Assembly: GCA_963759125.1 (NCBI GenBank)
Contig: CAVWXN010000009.1
Coordinates: 124,001-188,000 of the forward strand
Reading direction: 5' to 3'
DNA from: JABDQA01 sp963759125
Lineage (GTDB): Bacteria; Desulfobacterota; Desulfobulbia; Desulfobulbales; Desulfocapsaceae
Length of the DNA: 64,000 nt
Shown here: positions 1-8,291 of the stretch, piece by piece
Layout: each line of letters opens with the position of its first letter
Position numbering within the stretch: position 1 is the first letter of the stretch
Notes under the pieces: model-generated
Told to the model about the DNA's origin: nothing
Seen by the model: only the letters and a program-made list of their open reading frames with translations
Database searches by the model: none
Translations under genes and position numbers: made by a program

Positions 1-5
1 TTCAT
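1..5 (-). CDS. start of the gene downstream of rpsB, probably tsf (EF-Ts)
   Basis: Only the first five bases of the gene lie in the window: a minus-strand ATG followed by AA. A GGAGG ribosome binding site sits six bases upstream (complement of 12-16), which shows that translation starts here. The rpsB-tsf order is widely conserved, and ATGAA fits an EF-Ts start, but no protein sequence is visible. The identity is therefore an inference from position. Confidence 0.45.
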
Positions 6-24
6 GATATTCCTCCGTGCATGG

Positions 25-50
25 CTGTACCGCTTTGCCAACCGGTACAG
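25..50 (-). other. 8-bp hairpin upstream of the tsf-like start
   Basis: CTGTACCG at 25-32 pairs with CGGTACAG at 43-50 across a 10-base loop. It lies just upstream of the GGAGG of the next gene, so it could affect access to that ribosome binding site or mark processing between rpsB and tsf. There is no T-run, so it is not a terminator. Confidence 0.45.
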
Positions 51-133
51 TTCCTCTTATCTGATGTAAATTAATTGTCAGGTACGGCAAGGCTTGACCG
101 GGAATTGCATCAAGCGATTTTGCCGCTATAGCG

Positions 134-160
134 AAAAGGGGCTGTCTGACGACTGCCCCT
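134..160 (-). terminator. attenuator-like hairpin between rpsB and the next gene
   Basis: On the minus strand AGGGGC and GCCCCT form a six-pair GC-rich stem with a 12-base loop, followed by four T residues. It starts about 40 bases after the rpsB stop codon. A weak terminator in the rpsB-tsf gap would set the ratio of S2 to EF-Ts, as is known in other bacteria. The short T-run makes complete termination unlikely. Confidence 0.45.
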
Positions 161-201
161 CTCATTTTTCCACCAGCCCTCGCTGGATATAGACTGCGAG
201 G

Positions 202-1038
202 CTACTCGGCAGCTTTCTCAGAGTCTTCTGCTTCACTACCTTCCAGAGCTTCACCACCTTCCAGAGCTTCACCACCTTCCCTTCCCAGAGCACTGTCTTG
301 TTCGGCATCGGCCATTGCCGCTTCCAGTGCCTCTTCTGAGGCCTCCTCACCGTCGCGCATGGCCTGACCCTGCAGGACCGCCTCGGCAACATAGTGGCTG
401 ATCAGTTTAATTGCCTTGATAGCGTCATCGTTGCCAGGAATCAGGTAGTCGATGCCGTCCGGATCGCAATTGGTATCGGTGACTGCGATAATGGGGATAC
501 CAAGCTTTTTGGCCTCGTTGACGGCGATTGTTTCGGCCTTGGGATCGACCACAAAAAGAGCACTGGGAAGCACCCTCATATCCTTGATACCGCCGACATT
601 TCGTTCGAGTTTGACTCGCTCTTTCTCCATCATCAGAATTTCCTTCTTGGGGAATTTGTTGATGGAGCCATCCTCCTGCATGGATTCGATCGACTTGAGC
701 CGGTCTACACTGGTTTTGATAGTCTGGAAGTTGGTCATCATTCCGCCGAGCCAGCGATGGTCGACATAGTACATATTACAGCGCTTCGCTTGTTCCCGAA
801 TAATTGCCTGGGCCTGGCGCTTGGTGCCCACGAACAGCAGAGTTCCACCGGCCCCGATGTCTGTGGTGATGAAATCGCAGGCTTTGTCGAACAGGCGCTT
901 GGAAACATCCAGATTGATGATATAGATACCGTTGCGCGGACCGTAGATATAGGGTTTCATTTTCGGGTTCCAGCGCCTGGTCTGATGACCGAAATGCAGG
1001 CCTGCCTGCAGCATCTCTTTTACACTTGCGTTTGCCAT
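202..1038 (-). CDS. rpsB: 30S ribosomal protein S2
   Basis: S2 is a structural protein of the 30S subunit that binds late and helps hold S1. The 278-residue product starts MANASVKEML and carries the S2 core (LHFGHQTRRWNPKMKPYI near the N-terminus, VDPKAETIAVNEA in the second half). An in-frame start 19 codons upstream is rejected because AAGGAGG lies just before the ATG at 1038. The protein is longer than the about 240-residue E. coli form because of an acidic C-terminal tail with tandem GGEALE units. It is the first gene of the rpsB-tsf pair. Confidence 0.98.
   Translation of the reverse strand: MANASVKEMLQAGLHFGHQTRRWNPKMKPYIYGPRNGIYIINLDVSKRLFDKACDFITTDIGAGGTLLFVGTKRQAQAIIREQAKRCNMYYVDHRWLGGMMTNFQTIKTSVDRLKSIESMQEDGSINKFPKKEILMMEKERVKLERNVGGIKDMRVLPSALFVVDPKAETIAVNEAKKLGIPIIAVTDTNCDPDGIDYLIPGNDDAIKAIKLISHYVAEAVLQGQAMRDGEEASEEALEAAMADAEQDSALGREGGEALEGGEALEGSEAEDSEKAAE
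238..280 (-). repeat. 18-bp tandem repeat encoding the acidic tail of S2
   Basis: Two exact copies of an 18-base unit (238-255 and 256-273) are followed by a partial third. The period is a multiple of three, so it adds GGEALE blocks to the C-terminus of S2 without breaking the frame. Such a repeat can gain or lose units by slippage, so its copy number may vary between strains. Confidence 0.8.
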
Positions 1039-1232
1039 GGTTAACCTCCTTCTGGTTGTTCCTCCATTCCCCGTTGATCGGCTCACGGCCGACACCAGAT
1101 TGGCTGGGAATGTGTGTATTTACTGGCTTTTAACATTATCACCCAAATGTTGGGCGCAAAACATATTCTTTTAACATAAAACTCGCCTTCTTGCAAGGCT
1201 TGGCGGGCCCTGTTTCTCCTCCGGCGAACCCT
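1039..1232 (-). promoter_or_regulatory. rpsB upstream region
   Basis: This 194-base gap separates the YkgJ-type gene from rpsB. A small hairpin (GCCTT/AAGGC at 1185-1199) followed by TTTT on the minus strand may be a weak terminator of the upstream gene. Nearer rpsB, a GATAAT box and a short CCCAA/TTGGG inverted repeat (1142-1154) are seen, but no convincing -35 element. The rpsB promoter probably lies here; its exact position is not resolved. Confidence 0.35.
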
Positions 1233-2027
1233 CTATTTTTTTATCAGTGAAGAGCGCCCACCAAGGATTTCTTTGAGCCACTCAAAACCGAATTTCAGCA
1301 ACTCCGCATCGTCTCCAGCAATTCTCTTTCTCTGCTCCCGGTTGAGACGATAGTGGTCGAGCAGACGCCGCTGCTCGGAAAAATTTCTAAAACCATCGAT
1401 ATCATAGCAGACCATAAAAGCTATCTGCTGCTTTGGACCACCACTTCCCTCACCTTTCCAGGGGTTGGTCGTGAACAGCGTGTCGACCGCGGCCCAGCGA
1501 TCATTCATTTGATTGAACTGATCGAGGTGCTGACTTCTGACCCATTGTTTCACACTGTTTGCCTGAGCCTCATAATGGCCTTTGCAGTAGTCGTGATTGG
1601 TCAGGAAATAAAAGTCGCTTACACGACCCCTCGCACCATTCCTGTCAACTGCCCGTTCCAGTGGATAAGTCCGGCAGGCGGTGGGGCGATCTTCGTATAC
1701 GGTACAACCCTGCTCGTCCAGAAATGGGCAGTGGTATTCATTTCCGGCTGCTACCAATTTGAGAATCACGGTGGGAAAGTAGGGATTGGCACCCTTTTTC
1801 AGTTCGGTGTGCGAACGCATAAAAGTTTCAGAATCGATGGCCAGCCGTTTTTTCAATCTGACTATATCGTAAGGATAAAGATCGAGTTCCACATTTTTAC
1901 AGCAGACAGTGAAACATGAGACACCCGGATGGCACTTGAAGGTGAATTGCTGGCTGCCAAGCGGCTCCATTCCTTCAGGAAATTGTTTAAATTCAGTCAT
2001 AGCTTCAGAACGCAAAAAAGCTGACAT
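1233..2027 (-). CDS. YkgJ-family cysteine cluster protein
   Basis: The 264-residue protein has the zinc/iron-chelating YkgJ (UPF0153) pattern: a CX5CX3CC cluster near residue 33 and a second set, C-x7-C-x9-C, in CPFLDEQGC and RPTACRTYPLE. These cysteines probably bind a metal or Fe-S cluster; the reaction is not known for the family. No signal peptide or membrane segment is seen, so it should be cytoplasmic. The start is uncertain: ATG at 2027 or at codon 10 (MTEFKQ), neither with a strong ribosome binding site. It lies between rplQ and rpsB, an unusual place for such a gene. Confidence 0.82.
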   Translation of the reverse strand: MSAFLRSEAMTEFKQFPEGMEPLGSQQFTFKCHPGVSCFTVCCKNVELDLYPYDIVRLKKRLAIDSETFMRSHTELKKGANPYFPTVILKLVAAGNEYHCPFLDEQGCTVYEDRPTACRTYPLERAVDRNGARGRVSDFYFLTNHDYCKGHYEAQANSVKQWVRSQHLDQFNQMNDRWAAVDTLFTTNPWKGEGSGGPKQQIAFMVCYDIDGFRNFSEQRRLLDHYRLNREQRKRIAGDDAELLKFGFEWLKEILGGRSSLIKK

Positions 2028-2075
2028 GAACGAAGTTCACTGCCAGCTTTTCACCACGGTTGATTGATAAGAAAA

Positions 2076-2465
2076 TCAGCTTTTGTCTTCTTCTTCACCC
2101 AGATCTTCTTGATAACCGACCAGTTCGATGATCGCCATGGGAGCGGCATCGCCCAGCCTGTTGCCGGTCTTGATGATTCTGGTGTAGCCGCCCTGACGGT
2201 CGGCAAACTGACCTTGAATTTCATCGAATAGTTTGGCCACCACGTCCTTGCTCTGGATATAGCTCAGGGCCTGCCGTCTGGCGTGCAGATCACCGCGTTT
2301 GGCCAGGGTAATCATCTTCTCGGCGATGGGCCTCAACTCCTTGGCTTTCTGCTCGGTAGTGACGATTCGCTCATGTTCGAACAGGGAGGTGACCATGTTC
2401 CTGAACATTGCCTTGCGATGCGAACTTGTACGGCCAAGCTTTCTGCCGGATTTTCCGTGTCTCAT
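2076..2465 (-). CDS. rplQ: 50S ribosomal protein L17
   Basis: L17 lies near the peptide exit region of the 50S subunit. The 129-residue product begins MRHGKSGRKLGRTSSHR, the family signature, and keeps TRIIKTGNRLGDAAPMAIIEL near the C-terminus, ending in an acidic tail. A GAGGAT site precedes the ATG. It is the last gene of the alpha operon, 23 bases after rpoA, the usual rpoA-rplQ order. Confidence 0.98.
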   Translation of the reverse strand: MRHGKSGRKLGRTSSHRKAMFRNMVTSLFEHERIVTTEQKAKELRPIAEKMITLAKRGDLHARRQALSYIQSKDVVAKLFDEIQGQFADRQGGYTRIIKTGNRLGDAAPMAIIELVGYQEDLGEEEDKS

Positions 2466-2488
2466 GATTCTATCCTCAACTGATTAGT

Positions 2489-3527
2489 CTATTCCTTTTT
2501 CTTTTCAGGTATTTCCGGACGTTGCCACTTGTCGAATTTCAGCCCGAGGGTGAGACCCATTTCGGCCAGCAGGGTCTTGATCTCGTTGAGCGATTTACGC
2601 CCAAAATTCTTGGTCTTCAACATTTCCTGATCGGTTTTCTGGGCCAGATCGCCGATAAAGTAAATCTCGGCATTTTTAAGACAATTGGCCGAACGCACCG
2701 ATAACTCGAGATCCTCAACCGATTTATCGAGATAGGGATTCAACGGTGGCAGATCATCGTCAGCCTCTTCCTCTTTATCAGGCTCAGCCTGTTCCTCATT
2801 AAAATTTATGAAAATGGACATCTGCTCCTTGAGGATTTTGGCGGCGTAGGCAAGCGAGTTCATGGGGGTCACACTGCCGTCGGTCTCTATTTCCATGGTC
2901 AACTTATCGTAATCAGTCATCTGGCCGACACGGGCCTGGGAAACGACGTACTGCATCCGTTTGATCGGCGAAAAGATTGCGTCGATGGGAATCTGGCCGA
3001 TGGACAGCTCATCCTTTTCCTGGCGTTCGGCCGGAAGATATCCTTTGCCCCACTCAACCGTCATTTCGGCAGAGAACTCAGCCTCACCCGTCAGCGTGCA
3101 GATCAGCTGCTCGGGATTCATCACCTCAACGTAAGCGGAAGGAGTGATATCTCCTGCCCTGACTTCGCCGGCACCCTTTTTTTGGACCACGATTTTCTGT
3201 GGTTCTTCACAATTGAGTTTGAGGCGGATCTGCTTGATGTTCAGGATGATCTCGCTCACATCCTCCATCACGTCTTTGAGGGTGGTGAATTCATGCAGCG
3301 CGCCCTCGATCTTAACCGTGGTAATGGCCGCTCCCTGAATTGAGGAAAGCAGAATCCTTCTCAATGAATTGCCTATTGTCGTGGCAAATCCACGCTCAAG
3401 AGGCTGACAGACAATTTTCGCATAAGAGTTCGTATGACTGTCCTTTGTCCGTCTCGAGCTTTTCAGGCTTAATAAGCTCGTGCCAGTTCCTGTAAGAAGG
3501 TATGTTCTCGTCGGCAGCGTGAGTCAT
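2489..3527 (-). CDS. rpoA: RNA polymerase alpha subunit, with an apparent frameshift
   Basis: Alpha dimerises to nucleate RNA polymerase assembly, and its C-terminal domain binds UP elements and activators. As read, the gene is split. An N-terminal piece from ATG 3527 (MTHAADENIP...NWHELIKPEKLE) runs into a stop, while YAKIVCQPLERGF...SLRRILLSS continues in another frame. Removing one G of the GG at 3442-3443 (AAAGGAC to AAAGAC) restores a single 345-residue reading frame, the normal length. The alpha C-terminal domain (ELSVRSANCL, then NFGRKSLNEIK) is intact. The gene is essential, so a sequence error is far more likely than a real lesion. It sits between rpsD and rplQ as usual. Confidence 0.93.
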
Positions 3528-3655
3528 ATCATCCCTTTATCTGTGAGTTGCAAAACCCTTTTATCCGAGTGTCAACACAATATGTGCAGACAGACGAAGA
3601 CAGAAAACAAGTTGTCTTCATCATAGGAGGGTTTCCAATTGATATCGACGGATAA

Positions 3656-3677
3656 TCCCGGTTCAGATGAGCCGGGA
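3656..3677 (-). other. hairpin between rpsD and rpoA
   Basis: TCCCGG at 3656-3661 pairs with CCGGGA at 3672-3677 around a 10-base loop, in the 174-base gap between rpsD and rpoA. No T-run follows on the minus strand, so it looks like a processing or pausing structure, not a terminator. The rest of the gap shows nothing recognisable. Confidence 0.4.
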
Positions 3678-3701
3678 GTCCGCCGAAATTCCTTTTTCTA
3701 A

Positions 3702-4331
3702 TTATTTTGAGTAAAGTTCGACGATGAGCTGTTCCTGAATCGGCATGGTCAGCTCTTCTCTGTTCGGTAACGCTTTAATCGTCGAAGCATACCCTTTCTT
3801 ATCAAGCTCAATCCAACTCGGCACGCCGCGGCGATCAACAGCTTCGAGGCTGTCGTTGATCAAGGCGTTAGCACGGCTTTTCTCTTTGATGGTAACCACA
3901 TCCCCTACTGAAACTTGATAGGATGGAACATTAACCTTTTTGCCGTTAACCAGCACATGCTTATGTCTGACTAATTGGCGGGCCTGATTTCTGGATGAGG
4001 CAAAGCCCATCCGGAACACGGCATTGTCGAGCCGACGCTCAAGCATGATGAGAAGGTTCTCACCGGTAACCCCTTTCTGGAGATCGGCTTTCTTAAAGTA
4101 TTGGCGAAACTGGCCTTCGAGCATTCCATACATACTCTTGACCTTCTGTTTCTCCCTGAGCTGAACCGCAAAATCAGATTGTTTCCTGAATCGTGCCTGA
4201 CCGTGCTGTCCCGGGGCAAACGCGCGGCGCTCAAACGAGCATTTGTCGGAATAGCACCGATCCCCTTTCAAGAACAGTTTGAGTCCTTCACGTCTGCAGC
4301 GTCGACACGCTGCTCCTGTATCTCTAGCCAA
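3702..4331 (-). CDS. rpsD: 30S ribosomal protein S4 (zinc-type)
   Basis: S4 is a primary 16S rRNA binder that starts 30S assembly. The 209-residue product has the N-terminal zinc form with cysteines at about 9, 12, 26 and 31 (CRRC and CYSDKC), then an S4 RNA-binding domain (RLDNAVFRMGFASSRNQAR, HKHVLVNGKKVN). The start codon is TTG (complement of 4329-4331), chosen because GGAGG lies five bases upstream and the protein begins MARDTG. It follows rpsK in the alpha operon, where S4 is the autoregulator in E. coli. Confidence 0.98.
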   Translation of the reverse strand: MARDTGAACRRCRREGLKLFLKGDRCYSDKCSFERRAFAPGQHGQARFRKQSDFAVQLREKQKVKSMYGMLEGQFRQYFKKADLQKGVTGENLLIMLERRLDNAVFRMGFASSRNQARQLVRHKHVLVNGKKVNVPSYQVSVGDVVTIKEKSRANALINDSLEAVDRRGVPSWIELDKKGYASTIKALPNREELTMPIQEQLIVELYSK

Positions 4332-4404
4332 CTTAGCCTCCGTTGATTAAATACTGAAAAGCCCCTCAGATGACGACTATCGTCCCCTTTAAACGCGGCG
4401 ACGC

Positions 4405-4785
4405 TTAGGGGGTTTGCATCCGTTGTGCGGTATCGGGGGTCACATCGTAGATCCGGGTAACTTCGAGGCCGGCGTTGATAAGTGCCCGCAGGGCAGATTC
4501 ACGTCCGGGTCCGGGTCCCTTCACCTTGACTTCGACTTTTTTCATCCCCTGGTCGGTCGCCTTCTTGGTTGCATCGACAACCGCATTCTGAGCGGCAAAC
4601 GGTGTGGACTTACGGGAGCCTTTGAATCCCAGCACACCAGAACTACACCATGAGATCACGTTTCCCTGTTTATCGGAAATCGTGACAATGGTATTATTGA
4701 AGGTCGAGTATATGTGTACGATACCTTCGGGAATATTCTTTTTTACCTTGCGCTTAGATCGGGTTTCCGTCTTTTTTGCAGCCAT
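4405..4785 (-). CDS. rpsK: 30S ribosomal protein S11
   Basis: S11 lines the platform of the 30S subunit near the E site. The 126-residue product shows the family core IVHIYSTFNNTIVTISDKQG and the C-terminal GLEVTRIYDVTPD with a short PHNG-like end missing its usual extra basic tail, ending MQTP. The start is ATG 4785. It lies between rpsM and rpsD, and is read with them as part of the alpha operon. Confidence 0.97.
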   Translation of the reverse strand: MAAKKTETRSKRKVKKNIPEGIVHIYSTFNNTIVTISDKQGNVISWCSSGVLGFKGSRKSTPFAAQNAVVDATKKATDQGMKKVEVKVKGPGPGRESALRALINAGLEVTRIYDVTPDTAQRMQTP

Positions 4786-4812
4786 TCGTATCTACCTGTT
4801 AGATTATTGAAT

Positions 4813-5178
4813 TTATTTCCGGCGTACGGCTCCACGACGGGGGCCTTTTCTGGTCCGGGCATTGGTTTTGGTTTTCTGTCCCCGCACCGGCAGTCCCTGA
4901 CGATGGCGCCTGCCACGGTAGCAGCCAAGATCCATAAGCCGTTTGATATCCATGGACACTTCTCTACGCCTGTCACCCTCTACGACATAATCACCCTCGA
5001 TCACTGTACGGATCCGATTAATATCGTCACCGCTGAGGTCGTCACTGTTCATCGTGTAGGGAAGATCAACCGCGTCGAGAATCTTCCGGGCCGAGGTCAG
5101 ACCGATACCGTAAATATAGGTCAAGGCCCGATCCATGTGCTTGTTTTTGGGAAGGTCAACTCCTGCTATGCGTGCCAA
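4813..5178 (-). CDS. rpsM: 30S ribosomal protein S13
   Basis: S13 sits in the head of the 30S subunit and contacts the P-site tRNA and the 50S bridge. The 121-residue product begins MARIAGVDLPKNKHM and ends with the basic tail GPRRGAVRRK, with GLPVRGQKTKTNART before it. The start codon is TTG (complement of 5176-5178) with AAAGGAG seven bases upstream. No in-frame ATG would preserve the conserved N-terminus. Confidence 0.98.
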   Translation of the reverse strand: MARIAGVDLPKNKHMDRALTYIYGIGLTSARKILDAVDLPYTMNSDDLSGDDINRIRTVIEGDYVVEGDRRREVSMDIKRLMDLGCYRGRRHRQGLPVRGQKTKTNARTRKGPRRGAVRRK

Positions 5179-5217
5179 GATGTATCTCCTTTACTCTGTT
5201 TTCCGGATGGATAAAAA

Positions 5218-5331
5218 CTATCCCTGCTTCTGCTTATGTTTCTTGACTTTGCACGACACGCGGACAATGCCGCTCCGTTTATACACCTTGCAGTCGCTGC
5301 AAATCTTTTTTACCGATGACCGTACTTTCAT
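5218..5331 (-). CDS. rpmJ: 50S ribosomal protein L36
   Basis: This 37-residue protein is too short for an ordinary ORF search. It reads MKVRSSVKKICSDCKVY at the N-terminus and ends KKHKQKQG. The CSDC pair and a further Cys and His make it the zinc-ribbon form of L36, a late-assembling 50S protein. ATG 5331 lies 13 bases after the infA stop codon, and rpsM follows, the classical infA-rpmJ-rpsM order. Confidence 0.96.
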   Translation of the reverse strand: MKVRSSVKKICSDCKVYKRSGIVRVSCKVKKHKQKQG

Positions 5332-5344
5332 GGTACTACCTCAA

Positions 5345-5581
5345 TTATTTCTTTTTCTTGGCATTCTTTGCCCTGAACGTCACTCTGCCACGCGTCAGGT
5401 CATAGGGAGAAAGCTCAACGGTAACCCTGTCACCAGGCAGAATCTTAATAAAATGCATGCGCATTTTGCCGGAGATGTGAGCCAGAACCTTATGGCCATT
5501 GTCCAGTTCCACCCTGAACATGGCATTGGGTAAGGGTTCGATGATCGTTCCTTCAACTTCTATTGCTTCTTCCTTAGCCAT
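5345..5581 (-). CDS. infA: translation initiation factor IF-1
   Basis: IF-1 occupies the A site of the 30S subunit during initiation. The 78-residue product is a single OB-fold protein with MAKEEAIEVEGTI at the N-terminus, FRVELDNGHKVLAHISGKM in the middle and SPYDLTRGRVTFR near the end. It is slightly longer than the usual 72 residues because of the lysine-rich tail. It follows map and precedes rpmJ, the common order in bacteria. Confidence 0.98.
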   Translation of the reverse strand: MAKEEAIEVEGTIIEPLPNAMFRVELDNGHKVLAHISGKMRMHFIKILPGDRVTVELSPYDLTRGRVTFRAKNAKKKK

Positions 5582-5652
5582 AAATTTTCCTGAGCTAATT
5601 AATGATCGTCAAAACTAATCATTATAATACACAGAACCAGAAAAGAGAAGTA

Positions 5653-6459
5653 TTATTTCTCTTCCCCGATGAACGGTGCCCGAGAACTGAGGACCAGCGG
5701 TCCATTGCTTGTGACCGCCACCGAATGCTCGAAGTGGGCGGAAGGTTTTTTATCACTGGTAACCACAGTCCAACCGTCCCTTAGTACTTTGACCTTGTGG
5801 GTACCGGCATTGACCATTGGCTCAATGGCCAGCACCATCCCCTCTTTCAAGCGAGGTGAACTGTTGTCCTGGACGAAGTTCGGTATTTCCGGTCCTTCGT
5901 GCAGGGAGGTGCCGATACCATGACCGACAAACTGCCTGACGATTGAGAAACCGTTGTTCTCAACATGATCTTGAACCGCGGCAGATACATCGGCGATTCG
6001 GTTCCCTTCCCTGACCTGTTCAATTGCCTTGTGCAAAGACTCTTCGGTGATTCTCAGAAGCTTGTCCTTGACCCCATCAATCTTGCCGACCGGAATCGTC
6101 ACCGCAGAATCGCCGTAATAACCTTTATATAGGGTGCCGAAATCAACCGAAATGATATCGCCCTTTTTCAATTTCCGTTTCCTTGAGGGAATGCCATGCA
6201 CCACCTCTTCGTTGATCGAGACACACAAACTTCCTGGAAAACCCCGGTACCCCTTAAACGCTGGTAACGCTTTTCTTTTCAGGCAGAGTTCCTCAGCCAA
6301 GCGGTCTAGCTCGAAGGTGGTGATCCCGGCTTCGACCTTAGTCTGCAGCATCATCAGTACTTCAGCAACGATCCGGTTCGCATCCTCCATAATCCTGATT
6401 TCGTCACGACTCTTGATCGTGATCGATTTGCCAGACGAACCACTTGCCGAGGCCAACAC
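5653..6459 (-). CDS. map: type I methionine aminopeptidase
   Basis: Removes the N-terminal methionine from nascent proteins with a dinuclear metal centre. The 268-residue product keeps the pita-bread metal ligands in DFGTLYKGYYGDSA, the conserved His in GHGIGTSLHEGPEIPNF, the Glu in EPMVNAG, and a final Glu in HFEHSVAVT. The start is GTG (complement of 6457-6459) with AGGAG seven bases upstream, inside the end of secY. The secY-map-infA arrangement is standard. An unusual N-terminal extension (MLASASGSSGKS) precedes the family core. Confidence 0.95.
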   Translation of the reverse strand: MLASASGSSGKSITIKSRDEIRIMEDANRIVAEVLMMLQTKVEAGITTFELDRLAEELCLKRKALPAFKGYRGFPGSLCVSINEEVVHGIPSRKRKLKKGDIISVDFGTLYKGYYGDSAVTIPVGKIDGVKDKLLRITEESLHKAIEQVREGNRIADVSAAVQDHVENNGFSIVRQFVGHGIGTSLHEGPEIPNFVQDNSSPRLKEGMVLAIEPMVNAGTHKVKVLRDGWTVVTSDKKPSAHFEHSVAVTSNGPLVLSSRAPFIGEEK

Positions 6460-6462
6460 CTT

Positions 6463-7767
6463 TTATCTCCTGCCCTTGATTCTCCCCTGCTTCATGAAAC
6501 CTTCGTAATTTCTCATAACCAGGTGAGACTCAATTTGGGAAATAGTATCTATGCCGACTCCGACCACAATCAGCAGAGCCGTACCTCCAAAGTAGAAGGG
6601 CAGACTCAACTTCGAAATAAGAATAGTCGGCAGCACACATACTGCACTCAGATAAATGGCACCGATAACCGTCAGCCTGGTGAGCGCTTTATCGATGAAC
6701 TCTGCGGTGCGCTTACCGGGTCTGATGCCGGGGATGAAGCCACCGTTCTTTCTTAAGTTTTCCGCCACATCTTCAGGCTTGAACTGGACAGCAGCATAGA
6801 AGAAGCAGAAGAAAACGATCAGACCTATAAAACAAATATAGTAATAAACTGTACCAGGCGACATGGCCGCGGAAGCCCGCTGGACCCAGTCGATCTGGAT
6901 GAAGCTGCCGATAGTTGCCGGAAACATCATGATCGACGAGGCAAAGATAGGCGGAATGACACCCGACACATTGATCTTCAATGGCAGGTGCGAACTCTGC
7001 CCGCCATAGACCCGCCGACCCACGACCCGTTTGGCGTATTGAATCGGAATACGCCGCTGGGCAGTTTCGAAGAAAACGATCAGACCGATGACACCAAACA
7101 TCAGCAGGACGATGAACGGTACGAAAAAGATCTGGATCTCACCCGCCTTGACCAGCTCGAAAGAGTTAATGATGGCGGATGGTCCCCGGGCCACGATACC
7201 GGCAAAGATGATCAGCGAAATACCGTTGCCGACACCACGCTCGGTCATCTGCTCACCAAGCCACATCAGAAAGGCGGTACCTGAGGTGAGGGTGATCATG
7301 GTCATCAACTTGAACTGAACACCAGGATCCAGGACGATCATCTCTCCACCGGGACCAGTCATGCCCTCGAGCCCGACGGCAATGAAAGAGCCCTGGATAA
7401 CACTGAGGACCACCGTACCGTATCTGGTGTACTGGGTTATTTTTCGACGTCCGGACTCACCTTCTTTCTTCAGTGCTTCAAGCTGGGGAATCACCACGGT
7501 GAGCAGCTGCATGATAATTGAGGCACTGATGTAGGGCATGATCCCCAGGGCGAAGATGGAGAAATTCTCCAGTGCCCCGCCGGAAAACATGTTGAACATG
7601 CCGAACAGGGTACCCGCGTTCTGCTGAAAGAAAGCAGTCAAAGCCTCGCTGTTGATCCCGGGGGTCGGCACCTGCACACCGACCCGGTAGACCGCGAGCA
7701 TCATCAGGGTGAACAGCAGCCTTTTTCTTAGCTCTGGTATCTGTGCTGCACTTTGCAATCCGCTCAT
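6463..7767 (-). CDS. secY: preprotein translocase subunit SecY
   Basis: SecY is the protein-conducting channel of the inner membrane and works with SecE and SecG, both encoded in this window. The 434-residue product has ten predicted hydrophobic segments. Conserved stretches include FALGIMPYISASIIMQLL in the early part, FETAQRRIPIQYAKR in the cytoplasmic loop, and NGGFIPGIRPG before the last segments. It lies between rplO and map at the end of the spc block. Only three bases separate its stop from map, which suggests translational coupling. Confidence 0.98.
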   Translation of the reverse strand: MSGLQSAAQIPELRKRLLFTLMMLAVYRVGVQVPTPGINSEALTAFFQQNAGTLFGMFNMFSGGALENFSIFALGIMPYISASIIMQLLTVVIPQLEALKKEGESGRRKITQYTRYGTVVLSVIQGSFIAVGLEGMTGPGGEMIVLDPGVQFKLMTMITLTSGTAFLMWLGEQMTERGVGNGISLIIFAGIVARGPSAIINSFELVKAGEIQIFFVPFIVLLMFGVIGLIVFFETAQRRIPIQYAKRVVGRRVYGGQSSHLPLKINVSGVIPPIFASSIMMFPATIGSFIQIDWVQRASAAMSPGTVYYYICFIGLIVFFCFFYAAVQFKPEDVAENLRKNGGFIPGIRPGKRTAEFIDKALTRLTVIGAIYLSAVCVLPTILISKLSLPFYFGGTALLIVVGVGIDTISQIESHLVMRNYEGFMKQGRIKGRR

Positions 7768-7836
7768 AATAGTCCTTAGACGTTAAAAAGCGGCCCTCCT
7801 CCGGGGAGCGGCCACTTTTTCAGAACTTCTTTCCTG

Positions 7837-8291
7837 CTACTCTGCTGGAGCCGAACTCTCGGATACGGAACCGCCGGCTTTTTCGATAAGTTCCTTTGCC
7901 TGAGTGCTGACTTTCTCGACTTTGACCGTCACCGGCTTGGTAATTTCACCGTTGGCCAAAACCTTCGCCATTCGGCCGGCCTTGACCATACCGGCCTCAA
8001 CCAGGGTCTGGGTGGTTACTTCCTGGCCCGATTCGAATTTATCAAGCTGGGTCAGGCTGACTATGTCGACTTCTTTACGGAACTTGTTATGAAAACCGCG
8101 CTTCGGCAGACGCCGCTGCAGGGGCATTTGGCCGCCCTCGAATCCAGGCTTGGATTTATAACCTGAGCGGGACCTGGCTCCTTTGTGACCACGTCCGGAT
8201 GTTTTACCAAGTCCGGTTCCCGGTCCCCGGCCGACCCGCTTACGATCTTTTTTCGACCCCTTCTGGGGGAAAGATTTGCCAATGATATCAT
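7837..8291 (-). CDS. rplO: 50S ribosomal protein L15, with an apparent frameshift
   Basis: L15 helps late 50S assembly. The frame starting at ATG 8291 gives MISLANLSP. The family core QKGSKKDRKRVGRGPG and GQMPLQRRLPKRGF continues in the next frame to a stop at 7837. Adding one C (minus strand) to the five-base run at 8265-8269 joins them into a 151-residue protein of normal length and sequence. The lesion is in a homopolymer of an important gene, so a sequencing indel is the best explanation. The start codon immediately follows the rpmD stop. Confidence 0.93.

Noticed and set aside
2489..3364. Truncated alpha subunit starting at MRRILLSS
   Set aside because: The Met codon is an internal position of alpha (NSLRRILLSS); the true N-terminus is found upstream after correcting one base.
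3441..3450. Programmed ribosomal frameshifting in rpoA
   Set aside because: There is no slippery heptamer with a downstream structure, and no known precedent for rpoA; a base-call error explains it more simply.
7837..8127. Short L15 starting at MPLQRRLPKRGF
   Set aside because: The upstream L15 core is present in the other frame; the short form is an artefact of the frameshift.
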